22,508 nucleotides of DNA from Bordetella parapertussis (GCA_945868195.1 CAMBLP010000021.1:1-22508); one strand, 5' to 3'; positions 7,769 to 16,283 are shown, counted from the stretch's first letter. Made by a program: numbers and translations. The notes: generated from the sequence alone by a model not told the origin.

Positions 7769-8509
7769 ATGGCTGATGCCATCATCCGCATGAAAGATGT
7801 CAACAAGTGGTTTGGTAAGTTCCATGTGTTGCGCAATATCAATCTGGAAGTCGCTCAGGGCGAGCGCATTGTTGTGTGCGGCCCTTCTGGTTCTGGAAAG
7901 TCGACGTTGATTCGTTGTATCAATCGTCTCGAAGAGCATCAAAAAGGTCAGATCATCGTTGACGGCACTGAAATCACGAATGATTTGAGAGATGTTGAAG
8001 CCATCCGTCGCGAAGTGGGGATGGTGTTTCAGCACTTCAACCTGTTTCCGCACTTGACCGTATTGGAAAACCTCACGATCGGCCCGATCTGGGTTCTTAA
8101 AACGCCCAAGGCCGAAGCCGAAACCCGTGCGATGAAATACTTGGAACGTGTCCGAATCAGCGAGCAAGCATTGAAGTTTCCCGGTCAATTGTCCGGTGGT
8201 CAGCAGCAGCGTGTCGCCATCGCCCGTTCGCTCTGCATGGATCCAAAAATTATGTTGTTTGATGAGCCGACCTCAGCGCTTGACCCTGAAATGGTTAAAG
8301 AAGTACTGGACGTGATGATTGGACTCGCCGAAGAGTCAGGCATGACGATGGTATGCGTGACGCATGAAATGGGTTTTGCGCGTAAAGTCGCCGATCGCGT
8401 GATCTTTATGGATCAAGGCGAGATCATCGAAGAAAACAAGCCAGAAGCCTTTTTTGATAATCCTCAAAATGAGCGTACCAAGCTCTTTTTGAGCCAAATT
8501 CTCCACTAA
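7769..8509 (+). CDS. aapP: General L-amino acid ABC transporter ATP-binding protein AapP
   Basis: The ATPase that powers AapQM import from the cytoplasmic face. The 246-residue product has Walker [10 protein letters not shown] (38-46), Q-loop Gln88 in [13 protein letters not shown], signature LSGGQQQ (141-147), Walker B IMLFDEP (161-167), the D-loop SALD and H-loop His199 in VTHEMGFAR. These blocks are nearly invariant in polar amino-acid ATPases (GlnQ/HisP/AapP). The ATG at 7769 has GGAG at 7758-7761, spacing 7. An ATG at 7765 is in another frame and reads only three codons before a stop. It is the last aap gene; the Bug-type gene starts 8 bp after its stop. Confidence 0.95.
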   Translation: MADAIIRMKDVNKWFGKFHVLRNINLEVAQGERIVVCGPSGSGKSTLIRCINRLEEHQKGQIIVDGTEITNDLRDVEAIRREVGMVFQHFNLFPHLTVLENLTIGPIWVLKTPKAEAETRAMKYLERVRISEQALKFPGQLSGGQQQRVAIARSLCMDPKIMLFDEPTSALDPEMVKEVLDVMIGLAEESGMTMVCVTHEMGFARKVADRVIFMDQGEIIEENKPEAFFDNPQNERTKLFLSQILH

Positions 8510-8517
8510 TCGGAACG

Positions 8518-9531
8518 ATGATGAAAACTTCACACGGCAAACTTCGCAGAATCTTGTTGTTGGCGCTTGGCTTGAGTAGCGTGTCGTTTGGTCCGACGGC
8601 GCTCGCGCAAGTCGCTAGCGCTTGGCCAACCAAGCCCATCCGTTTTGTCGTCCCTTATCCACCTGGCGGTCCGCTTGATACGATTGCGCGGGTGTTGGCC
8701 GAGCAGGTTAAGCCCGCCTTGGGTCAAGCTGTCATCGTTGAAAACCGTCCCGGTGCGGGTGGCAACATTGGTGCCGATTTGATCGCCAAGGCGCAACCTG
8801 ATGGATATTCGCTGGTCATGGGTGCGGTCGCTACCCACGCCATCAATCCCTCCCTTTACAGCAAGATTCCTTACAATGCTGTTCGTGATTTCGCGCCCGT
8901 CGCGCTTGTGGCTTCTGTGCCTAATGTGCTGATCGTAAATAAAGAATTCGCTGACAAGAATGGCATCCGTACGATGCAGGATTTAGTCAAGTATGCGCTG
9001 GCTCATCCGGGCAAACTGAATTATGGTTCGGGTGGCTCAGGCAGTGCGGGTCACCTCGCAGGCGAGTTGCTCTCGGCTCGGACAAAACTCAAGGCCGTCC
9101 ACATCCCCTATCAAGGTGCCGCTCCGGCAAAGCTTGCTTTGCTTTCTGGACAGTCAGACTTCATGTTTGATAATCTTGCCTCTGCGGTGGGTCTGATCAA
9201 GGAAGGTAAAGTTCTTGCTTTGGCGGTGACGACCGACAAGCGTTCAAATACATTGCCAGAGGTACCGACGGTGCAAGAAACAGGTATCAAGCCTTTTGAT
9301 ATCGGGACGTGGTTTGGTGTCTTTACGACTGCGGGCACACCTCCTGCCGTAGTCGCCAAACTGCACCAAGCCTACGCCGCGGCCTTGGTCGATCCCGCGG
9401 TACAGGCTCGACTCAAACAAATGGGTTCGAATGCTTCTAGTTTGACCCCTGCACAGTTTGCCGAGATGGTGGTTCAAGAGGGTAAAAAGTATCAGGAGCT
9501 GGTGAAGCTTTCCGGCGCCAAGGTCGATTAA
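8518..9531 (+). CDS. Bug/TctC-family tripartite tricarboxylate transporter substrate-binding protein
   Basis: A periplasmic solute-binding protein of the Bug (TctC) family, which binds carboxylates and other small metabolites. The 337-residue preprotein has a Sec signal peptide (basic n-region with K and R, hydrophobic LLLALGLSSVSF, predicted cleavage after TALA at ~30). The mature part opens with WPTKPIRFVVPYPPGGPLD, the classic Bug opening, followed by ENRPGAGGNIGAD and HIPYQGAAPA. No TctA or TctB membrane subunits are nearby. Orphan Bug genes are abundant in Bordetella and relatives, which supports a Burkholderiales source. Its ATG (8518; another at 8521) lies 8 bp after the aapP stop, so it may be co-transcribed with the ABC operon. 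The ligand cannot be read from sequence. Its stop overlaps that of the opposing transporter gene. Confidence 0.9.
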   Translation: MMKTSHGKLRRILLLALGLSSVSFGPTALAQVASAWPTKPIRFVVPYPPGGPLDTIARVLAEQVKPALGQAVIVENRPGAGGNIGADLIAKAQPDGYSLVMGAVATHAINPSLYSKIPYNAVRDFAPVALVASVPNVLIVNKEFADKNGIRTMQDLVKYALAHPGKLNYGSGGSGSAGHLAGELLSARTKLKAVHIPYQGAAPAKLALLSGQSDFMFDNLASAVGLIKEGKVLALAVTTDKRSNTLPEVPTVQETGIKPFDIGTWFGVFTTAGTPPAVVAKLHQAYAAALVDPAVQARLKQMGSNASSLTPAQFAEMVVQEGKKYQELVKLSGAKVD

Positions 9532-10937
9532 TGTTGTCGCAGTGACTCGCCAGCATTGGGCGCCAGACGCCAAAACGCAAGGCTCGCGAGTGCGCACAGC
9601 GTGCCGATCACAATAAAACCGACCATCACGTCAGCGGCGATCAAGGTGTCGCTGCCTCGCCAAGCCATGCTGAGACTCAGTGCTTCGGCGGCAACACCGA
9701 CACCCAAGCTAATCCCTAATTGCTGTGCCATGGCGGCAAAGCTGCTAGCCCGGCTCATGCCTGCATGCGCAATATCGGCATAGGCGAGCGTATTGACGGC
9801 GGTGAACTGCAACGAGCGGAAAAATCCACCTATCAATAAGATGCCTAACATGATGACGCCTGGCATTTCTGGCGTGAAACTCGCGCAGGCGGCTAGGCTC
9901 AATCCCGTCAAAATCGCATTGATGGTCAGCACATGCCGATAGCCCCAGCGGTTGAGGATGCGTGGAGCCGCCATTTTCATCAGGAGCGAGCCGAACGCGC
10001 CCACAAAGGTGATGAGGCCAGCCGCAAGTGCGCTCATGCCAAAGCCGATTTGAAGTAATAGCGCGAGTAGGTAAGGGGTAGAACCGACGGCAAAACGACA
10101 CAAATTGCCAGCGAGAACTGCTGCCCGAAAAGTCGGGATGCGCAGCAGTTTCAAGTCAAGAATCGGGTTGGGATGTCGGCGTGCATGCAGAACATATAAA
10201 GCACCTGTGATCAGCCCAGTTCCGATGATGGCCAAGGAGATCCATGCAGAGGGGCCGCCGTGCCCGAGTGATTCAAAACCGCTGACGAGGGCAGCCATGC
10301 AAATGGCGCTAAGTAAAAATCCAATCATATCGAGTCGGGGCGGCTCGGCATCGGCCGGCAGCTCTTTCACGTAATGAATAATGAGCCAAATGCCAAGTAA
10401 GCCAATTGGGATGTTGATCAGAAAAATCCAATGCCAAGAGGCGTAGGTGACCAACAATCCTCCTAGCGGTGGGCCAGCCATAGGGCCAATCAAGGCTGGC
10501 ATCGATAAAAAGGCCATTGCCTTTAGTAAGTTATGTTTAGGAATCGTTCTGAGCAATATGATTCGACCGACCGGAACCATCATCGCACCGCCCATGCCTT
10601 GAACGACACGCGACACTACAAGCTGCGTCAGAGAGTTTGAGAGCGCGCAGGTCAGCGAGCTGAGGGTAAAGAGGGCAATCGCAGCAATAAATACCCTACG
10701 CGCGCCGTAGCGGTCTGCAGCCCAGCCACTGACGGGCACGAACATTGCGACCGCAATCAGGTAAGACGTAATCGTGATGTTCATGCTGATCGGATCAGAG
10801 TCCAGATCGCGTGCCATGGAAGGGAGTGCCGTGATCACGACCGTTGAGTCCAGCATCTGCATCAGGAGCGCGCAACCCACAATAAAGGGCAAGATGCGCT
10901 GGGCGGGGGTGGGTGCTTCGTGGGGGTGGCTAGACAT
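9528..10937 (-). CDS. DHA2-family multidrug MFS transporter, MdtD-like
   Basis: A proton-driven efflux carrier of the inner membrane. The 469-residue product opens with the DHA2-type LDSTVVITALP (29-39). MFS motif A follows as GWAADRYGARR (71-81), then GGAMMVPVGR (116-125) and motif C GPMAGPPLGG (151-160). ASWHWIFLINIP (166-177) is also present. The GAMMVPVGR and WHWIFLINIP blocks and the length resemble E. coli MdtD (471 residues) more than EmrB. No partner membrane-fusion gene adjoins it, so it probably acts alone. Substrates are unknown. It stands alone on the minus strand; its TAA (9528-9530) overlaps the TAA of the Bug gene (9529-9531). The start has no clear Shine-Dalgarno sequence. An mdtABC operon lies ~5 kb away but is not contiguous with it. 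Confidence 0.88.
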   Translation of the reverse strand: MSSHPHEAPTPAQRILPFIVGCALLMQMLDSTVVITALPSMARDLDSDPISMNITITSYLIAVAMFVPVSGWAADRYGARRVFIAAIALFTLSSLTCALSNSLTQLVVSRVVQGMGGAMMVPVGRIILLRTIPKHNLLKAMAFLSMPALIGPMAGPPLGGLLVTYASWHWIFLINIPIGLLGIWLIIHYVKELPADAEPPRLDMIGFLLSAICMAALVSGFESLGHGGPSAWISLAIIGTGLITGALYVLHARRHPNPILDLKLLRIPTFRAAVLAGNLCRFAVGSTPYLLALLLQIGFGMSALAAGLITFVGAFGSLLMKMAAPRILNRWGYRHVLTINAILTGLSLAACASFTPEMPGVIMLGILLIGGFFRSLQFTAVNTLAYADIAHAGMSRASSFAAMAQQLGISLGVGVAAEALSLSMAWRGSDTLIAADVMVGFIVIGTLCALASLAFWRLAPNAGESLRQH

Positions 10938-10988
10938 GGGCGGCTCTACAGTACACTAGCGAGCAGTCTAACCTTTTGTTGACGAGTT

Positions 10989-11177
10989 ATGGCAGACCAA
11001 TATACTTCTGAAATCACACAGTTCCTGCAGAAATACAAGTCGGAGCATCCTGATGTCGAGCAACGGCAACGCGACGGTCGTGCCCGTCTCTGGGATCGTC
11101 CACAAGACCCTGAGTTAAACGAAGCATTCAAGCAGGCGCGTATCCGCCAAAACCCCTACGTCTATCAGAACGACTAG
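10989..11177 (+). CDS. DUF3460 family small protein
   Basis: A 62-residue, highly charged soluble protein (MADQYTSEITQFLQKYK at the start, NPYVYQND at the end) with no signal peptide or membrane segment. It matches my memory of DUF3460, a small betaproteobacterial family of unknown function usually encoded just before scpA, as here. Motifs consistent with the family are SEITQFL, a central GRARLWD and the PYVYQ tail. The start ATG has only a weak purine stretch (GACGAG) upstream. Its TAG ends 6 bp before the scpA ATG, so it is probably co-transcribed. No function is assigned; the fixed linkage makes a role related to ScpA conceivable but untested. Confidence 0.85.
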   Translation: MADQYTSEITQFLQKYKSEHPDVEQRQRDGRARLWDRPQDPELNEAFKQARIRQNPYVYQND

Positions 11178-11183
11178 AACTCG

Positions 11184-12062
11184 ATGGTACCAAATCAAGT
11201 TTCAGGCGATAGCCTGAGTGCGCTCGTTGAACCCTCGATAGACACCACCCCGGATGTCATCGATGCTGTGGCACTTGCACGACTTTATGGCGAGCCTTTG
11301 TTCTCGTTGCCTAATGATTTATATATTCCACCTGACGCGCTTGAAGTCTTTCTAGAGACGTTTCAAGGGCCTTTGGATTTATTGCTCTACCTCATTCGTA
11401 AACAGAACTTTAATGTTCTGGACATTCCGATGGCCGAAGTGACGCGACAATATTTGTCGTATGTCGACCAGATACGCATGCACAATCTCGAGCTTGCCGC
11501 CGAGTATCTCTTGATGGCTGCGATGCTTATCGAGATCAAGGCGCGTATGCTGTTGCCTATCAAGAAAACAGACTCTGGTGAAGAGTCTGAGGATCCGCGC
11601 GCAGAACTCGTCAGACGTCTGCTCGAGTATGAACAAATGAAGCTCGCTGCCCAAAAACTGGAGACCTTGCCACAATTGGGACGTGATTTTCAGCGCTCAC
11701 AGGCTTTTGCGGATTTGCGTATCGAGCGCGCTTTGCCTGAAGTGAGTGTCGAAGATTTGCGCCAAGCCTGGATCGATATCATTAAGCGTGCCAAACTGAA
11801 CGCTCACCATCACATTACACGTGAGCAATTATCGGTGCGTGATCATATGACGCATATTTTGAGGCGCTTGTCCGATGTGCGTTTCATCGAATTTGGCGAG
11901 CTCTTCATGGAACGTATTTCAGAGGGGGCGGCTGTCGCTGTCGTAGTCGTGCACTTTCTCGCGTTGCTCGAACTTTCTCGCGAATCTTTGCTCGAAATCA
12001 CGCAGGCCGAGCCCTATGCGCCTATCTATGTACGACTGGCCTACACCAGCGCTGCGGTTTGA
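11184..12062 (+). CDS. scpA: Segregation and condensation protein A (ScpA)
   Basis: The kleisin subunit of the SMC-ScpAB condensin, which bridges the Smc heads and helps organise and segregate the chromosome. The 292-residue product has the diagnostic FQGPLDLLLYLI (60-71), DIPMAEVTRQYL (80-91), EYLLMAAMLIEIKARMLLP (107-125) and DPRAELVRRLLEYEQ (137-151). It ends in a C-terminal winged-helix region (about 225-285, LSDVRFIEFGELF and following). About 50 residues precede the conserved core, longer than Bacillus ScpA. The ATG at 11184 lies 6 bp after the DUF3460 stop with no strong ribosome-binding site, so coupling is likely. scpB, often adjacent in other phyla, is not here, and neither is smc. 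Confidence 0.93.
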   Translation: MVPNQVSGDSLSALVEPSIDTTPDVIDAVALARLYGEPLFSLPNDLYIPPDALEVFLETFQGPLDLLLYLIRKQNFNVLDIPMAEVTRQYLSYVDQIRMHNLELAAEYLLMAAMLIEIKARMLLPIKKTDSGEESEDPRAELVRRLLEYEQMKLAAQKLETLPQLGRDFQRSQAFADLRIERALPEVSVEDLRQAWIDIIKRAKLNAHHHITREQLSVRDHMTHILRRLSDVRFIEFGELFMERISEGAAVAVVVVHFLALLELSRESLLEITQAEPYAPIYVRLAYTSAAV

Positions 12063-12935
<873 letters not shown>

Positions 12936-12986
12936 ACAATACGCATATTGACCGTGATGGTTGTGAAGGTGTCAATAGGTACCTAG

Positions 12987-13019
12987 GGTAAATCCGCCTG
13001 TCAGATTTGACAGCTTACC
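12987..13019 (+). promoter_or_regulatory. lux-box-like dyad upstream of the orphan LuxR-type gene
   Basis: CTGTCA (12998-13003), GATT, TGACAG (13008-13013) is a perfect inverted repeat. Read as a 20-mer (12996-13015) it has the CTGT-N8-ACAG frame of the lux box and, by hand count, 13 of 20 identities with the Vibrio fischeri box. A perfect -35 hexamer TTGACA (13007-13012) sits in the right arm; no good -10 is found 15-19 bp downstream. Outer arms GGTAA (12987-12991) and TTACC (13015-13019) could extend it as a hairpin, so a T-less terminator after panC is an alternative. The rest of the 134-bp gap holds the palindromes AGGTACCT (12977-12984) and CCTAGG (12982-12987). Confidence 0.4.
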
Positions 13020-13069
13020 TTTGAGTCCGTGCTCTGCCAGACTTTGCTTCGTGTTGATACGGAGGCAAG

Positions 13070-13297
13070 ATGAAATATCCTGACGATAACCGTGGTGCGG
13101 GTTGGCGAGCACTGACTGCGCGAGAGCGCGATGTGATTCACCCCGTTGCTGAGGGTAAATCGAACAAATTCATCGCAATCGAATTAGGTATTTCGATGCG
13201 AACCGTTGAGGCGCATCGCGCACGCATTTTTTACAAAATGGGTGTGCGCAATGCTGTACAACTCGCACGCGAGGTATGCACGAATCCAGAGCCTTGA
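13070..13297 (+). CDS. Small stand-alone LuxR-type helix-turn-helix protein
   Basis: A 75-residue protein that is almost entirely one LuxR/FixJ-type DNA-binding domain. LTARERDVIHPVAEGKSNKF, IAIELGISMRTVEAHRARI and FYKMGVRNAVQLAREV match the four-helix GerE fold. There is no receiver, autoinducer-binding or other sensor domain, and the upstream gap is too short to hide one. Most of the fold's signature is intact, but the usual acidic residue in NK-E-IA is Phe here, and Pro appears in VIHPVAEG. The gene looks real rather than a leftover: ATG at 13070 has a strong GGAGG at 13061-13065. It may bind DNA constitutively or be controlled by its level. A lux-box-like dyad lies ~55 bp upstream. The nearest full-length relatives are probably FixJ/TtrR-type response regulators. 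Targets are unknown. Confidence 0.85.
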   Translation: MKYPDDNRGAGWRALTARERDVIHPVAEGKSNKFIAIELGISMRTVEAHRARIFYKMGVRNAVQLAREVCTNPEP

Positions 13298-13309
13298 TCA
13301 AAGCATACG

Positions 13310-14044
13310 TTATGGGCAGTTGGGCGCGGTGACCTTGTTGAGTTCGTCAATCGGATCGAGATCAGGCTGTCGAGTGAGCGTGTAAGTCAGGTTGACCGAA
13401 TCACCATTCATGGAGACCAGGCGCAGCACGTTGGTCGAGGTCAGCGCGAGCTCTGCGCGGACGTTACCCGAGGGGTTAAGCAAAATAATGCGGGGAACGG
13501 TCTGAGGAATGACGCGCCAGCAGCCTTGATCAGTGAGTGAAGAACTGCTTTTGCTTGCTTGCTCTAGGTACGCCGCACGGGCGCGCCAGCGACCATTGGG
13601 TGCCAAGCTAATCGTGATGCGTTGCGCTGAACATTTCATTTCAGGATGAAAACAGGGCAAGGTGCCGGCAAAGGTCAGCGGTTCGGGAAACAGAGAGGCT
13701 TGGAGTGAGTCGTTTGCCGCAGCTGCTATTGCACCCTGATTGGCGTTAGCCACCGCTTGAGTCGCACCGGATGGTTGACCTTGCACAGGCGCGGCGTCCG
13801 AAGCGCGTCCTTTTAAGCTAATTTGAATCTGGCTTGGTGCTCGCATCGTCTGGCTGCCGGAGGGTGACTCGGCATGCTCAATAGCATCCGTAGTTGAGCT
13901 AGCAACCGGAGGGTTGTAGTAGCCGGGCTGTTGCATTTGCTGTTGCATCTGGGCGCAGCCGGCAACGACGACGGGCAAGCAAAGGGCAAGAGTGCGGTAC
14001 ATCGTTGCACGGAGTGTAGAGTGCCCTGCGATTCGTCCTGACAT
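13310..14044 (-). CDS. Lipoprotein with NlpE-like domain
   Basis: A probable outer- or inner-membrane lipoprotein of unknown function. The lipobox VVAGC is preceded by a hydrophobic stretch (YRTLALCLP), so the mature protein should start at that Cys. A low-complexity Gln/Ala/Ser linker follows, starting AQMQQQMQQPG. The last ~120 residues resemble the NlpE N-terminal barrel: FAGTLPC, then ITISLAPNGRWRARAAYLE, a DQGCW turn and NVLRLVSMNGD. Where NlpE has CxxC after GTLP, this protein has C-X6-C (CFHPEMKC). I used the ATG at 14044 (244 residues), with GGGA upstream; an ATG at 14002 would give a tighter, more typical 15-residue signal peptide and is a real alternative. A TTG at 14068 is less likely. 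It converges on the LuxR-type gene and diverges from the prepilin peptidase gene. Confidence 0.75.
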   Translation of the reverse strand: MSGRIAGHSTLRATMYRTLALCLPVVVAGCAQMQQQMQQPGYYNPPVASSTTDAIEHAESPSGSQTMRAPSQIQISLKGRASDAAPVQGQPSGATQAVANANQGAIAAAANDSLQASLFPEPLTFAGTLPCFHPEMKCSAQRITISLAPNGRWRARAAYLEQASKSSSSLTDQGCWRVIPQTVPRIILLNPSGNVRAELALTSTNVLRLVSMNGDSVNLTYTLTRQPDLDPIDELNKVTAPNCP

Positions 14045-14145
14045 GATGACATTCCCAATTAAAAACAAAAGGATCTTACGAAGAATGATTGCATTTTACG
14101 CACTTGGCATTATGGCTGCACATCTCTTACAAAGGAAAGATTAAA

Positions 14146-14832
14146 GTGGGTGAGTACATATGGATCGTGCTCGCGGGGGGCATGATAGGTTTATTGTTGT
14201 CGGTACCCTTGCTTTGGTTATCGTGGAAAATACCTCAGCAACTCTTAATGGAGGAGTCCAGAGCGCGTTTGTTGACTTGGACCGAGCCGGCAGTTCGCGC
14301 GCTTCAGTGGCAAGATGTTTTGTTTGTGTCGCTGTTATGCGTATGCGCCTCGAGTGCTGCCTTAATCTGGGGGCTGGAAGTCGAGACGTGTGTGGCGTTT
14401 GCTTTTTGCGCCATGCTTTTGCTGCTTGCCCGGATTGATGCTCGTACGCATTTGTTACCGGATGTCCTCACGTTGCCTCTTTTGTGGCTGGGTTTGCTGT
14501 GGCATGCTGCGGGCTTGGGCGAGCGGTCGCTAGAGCTCGCAGTTTGGGGGGCAGCTGCAGGATATATTGTCCTTTGGCTGCCCGCAGGTTTGTTGGGTGC
14601 CTGGCTGGGTAGGACGCTGATGGGGCATGGAGACTTCAAACTCTCGGCTGCGATTGGCGCATGGTTGGGTTGCTGGGCTTTACCTTTTGTGTGGCTATTG
14701 GCGTGCATCTCAAGCATTTTTTTTGTCGTCTTGGCAACGCGTTTCGGTGGGCGCCGGTTACGTGAACCCATGCCCTTTGGGCCAGGTTTGGCGCTTGGAG
14801 GTATCCTGATGCTGTTTTTTGATACGTTGTAA
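14146..14832 (+). CDS. Prepilin peptidase (PilD-like, A24 family), short form
   Basis: An inner-membrane aspartic protease of the family that cleaves the leader of type IV prepilins and type II secretion pseudopilins. From the GTG start it has 228 residues, against ~270-290 for PilD. Both catalytic aspartates are present: Asp98 in ARIDARTHLLPD and Asp163 in GHGDFKLSAAIGAW. The terminal PFGPGLALGG is also present. The N-terminal methyltransferase part is missing: after a PilD-like first membrane segment (GMIGLLLSVPLLW) the four-cysteine zinc region is absent and the next helix follows soon after. The GTG at 14146 has AAGGA (14132-14136) at 9-bp spacing; a TTG at 14089 lies near the divergent lipoprotein's leader. 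No pilus or secretion genes adjoin it on the left, whereas pilB-pilC normally do. It is followed by coaE. Confidence 0.82.
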   Translation: MGEYIWIVLAGGMIGLLLSVPLLWLSWKIPQQLLMEESRARLLTWTEPAVRALQWQDVLFVSLLCVCASSAALIWGLEVETCVAFAFCAMLLLLARIDARTHLLPDVLTLPLLWLGLLWHAAGLGERSLELAVWGAAAGYIVLWLPAGLLGAWLGRTLMGHGDFKLSAAIGAWLGCWALPFVWLLACISSIFFVVLATRFGGRRLREPMPFGPGLALGGILMLFFDTL

Positions 14833-14854
14833 GCGAATTTCCAGGAGAAACAGG

Positions 14855-15463
14855 ATGTTCAAATTAGGTCTGACCGGAGGTATAGGCTCAGGCAAGACCC
14901 ATGTCGCTAATTTATTGGCGAGGTGGGGTGCGACTGTGATTGATACGGATTTGATTGCGCACCAGCTCACTGGTCCGGGCGGAGCGGCGATCGAAGCTAT
15001 TCGTCGTGCTTTTGGCGTTGGGCTGATTGACGAGAATGGCGCCCTTGACCGGGTTCGGATGCGTGAGCTGGTGTTCGCGGACGCCAGTCGCCGGATTGAG
15101 CTAGAGAGCATCTTGCACCCCCTCATCGCTGAGGAAGTTCTACACCAAGCCCATGAGGCAAAAGGGCTTTATGCTGTTTATGTTGTGCCTTTATTAATTG
15201 AGTCCGGACGCTGGCGCGACAGAGTCGATCGACTTTGTGTGGTTGATTGTGAAGAGGAGACGCAAATTGCCCGCGTGCAAGCGCGAAGTGCAATCCCCAT
15301 CGACACAATTCGCCGAATTATGGCGGCGCAGGTATCTAGGACTGAGCGGCTGCAAGCAGCTGACGACATAATTGCCAATATGGCAACAACATCCTTGGCA
15401 GATCTTGAAAAACAAGTATTGGTCTTGCATAAGGCGTGGTGTAACCTAGCGAAATCAGGCTAA
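14855..15463 (+). CDS. coaE: Dephospho-CoA kinase CoaE
   Basis: Catalyses the last step of coenzyme A synthesis, ATP-dependent phosphorylation of the ribose 3'-hydroxyl of dephospho-CoA, in the cytosol. The 202-residue product is the normal size. It carries the P-loop GLTGGIGSGKT (5-15), TVIDTDLIAHQLT with the conserved Asp pair, the LILHPLI-like ILHPLIAEEV, the VVPLLIESG strand-turn, and the lid-region QVSRTERLQAADDII. ATG at 14855 has AGGAG (14843-14847) with 7-bp spacing and lies 22 bp after the prepilin-peptidase stop. The order prepilin peptidase-coaE-zapD is a familiar proteobacterial arrangement. It is thus likely co-transcribed with its neighbours; a 50-bp gap without an evident terminator precedes zapD. 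Confidence 0.96.
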   Translation: MFKLGLTGGIGSGKTHVANLLARWGATVIDTDLIAHQLTGPGGAAIEAIRRAFGVGLIDENGALDRVRMRELVFADASRRIELESILHPLIAEEVLHQAHEAKGLYAVYVVPLLIESGRWRDRVDRLCVVDCEEETQIARVQARSAIPIDTIRRIMAAQVSRTERLQAADDIIANMATTSLADLEKQVLVLHKAWCNLAKSG

Positions 15464-15513
15464 AAGCGTTAAATCTACCGCAAATGCCGCATCGGCTTGG
15501 ATGATCAGCACCA

Positions 15514-16266
15514 GTGATTCTTTTTGAATACCCATTTAATGAGCGAGTCCGTGCGCTAATGCGTTTGGAGTCTCTGCTCGATCGGATGATGTTCTTTGCC
15601 AAGCCTGGCGATGCGCGACACCATCAGGTCGCGCTCGCGGCATTGTTTGACTTGCTGGATGCGACCGAACGTACCGATCTAAAAGGGACTGTTCTCCAAG
15701 ATTTAGAGCGACAGCGCGGTGTTTTGCAGTCATTGCGAGATCATCCTGGGGTGGAGCCGAAAACTTTGGCTGACATGCTCATAGAAATTGAGCGTGTCAT
15801 GACCAACCTCAATGCTGCAGGTAAAACAGGTCAGGAACTCAGGGCCAATGAATGGCTCAGTAGTTTACGAGGACGCTTAGCCGTGCCCGGTGGCGGTACG
15901 CAGGTGGATATGCCTTCCTTTCATGCCTGGCAGTACAGAACAGAAGCGCAGCGGTGCGCAGATTTGCAGCGCTGGATGCTTTCTTTGATGCCCTTGCAAG
16001 CAGGAATAAGTATGGTCATGCGCTTATTGCGCGAGACGGGGCAGCCAACGGATGCGGTCGCACCGCAGGGTGCTTATCAGCAAATGCTTGCTGGCAAAAC
16101 CTATCAGTTGCTTCGCGTCTGGGTAGATGAGTCTGCTGGCGTGTTCCCTGAAATCAGCGCCAATAAATATATGGTCTGGATTCGTTACTCCTCACAGGAT
16201 GGCGAACAACGACCTCAGGCGGTCAATCATGATGTCGCCTTTAAAATGACCCTTTGCGCCCTGTAG
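15514..16266 (+). CDS. zapD: Cell division protein ZapD
   Basis: A cytosolic protein that in E. coli binds the FtsZ C-terminus and bundles FtsZ filaments at the Z ring (formerly YacF). The 250-residue product begins MILFEYPFNERVRALMRLE, which closely matches the family's opening, and contains GELRANEWL-like QELRANEWLSSLRGR and the C-terminal NKYMVWIRY strand. Length agrees with E. coli ZapD (247). The start is GTG at 15514; an in-frame upstream ATG (15484) is cut off by a stop six codons later. The ribosome-binding site is weak (GGA at 15498-15500). It lies 50 bp after coaE and 17 bp before mdtA. Confidence 0.93.
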   Translation: MILFEYPFNERVRALMRLESLLDRMMFFAKPGDARHHQVALAALFDLLDATERTDLKGTVLQDLERQRGVLQSLRDHPGVEPKTLADMLIEIERVMTNLNAAGKTGQELRANEWLSSLRGRLAVPGGGTQVDMPSFHAWQYRTEAQRCADLQRWMLSLMPLQAGISMVMRLLRETGQPTDAVAPQGAYQQMLAGKTYQLLRVWVDESAGVFPEISANKYMVWIRYSSQDGEQRPQAVNHDVAFKMTLCAL

Positions 16267-16283
16267 GGCCTGCTGGAATTCAT

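Noticed and set aside
9528..10937. DHA2 transporter as part of an mdtABCD operon
   Set aside because: It resembles MdtD, but it is on the opposite strand and ~5 kb away from mdtABC with unrelated genes between, so it is not in that operon.
12936..13297. LuxR-type gene as the broken end of a full response regulator
   Set aside because: No receiver-domain remnant can be read in the short upstream gap, and the small gene has its own strong GGAGG and ATG.
14104..14133. Promoter for the prepilin-peptidase gene (TTGGCA-N18-TACAAA)
   Set aside because: The -10 overlaps the ribosome-binding site and would start the transcript only a few bases before the GTG; not credible without mapping data.
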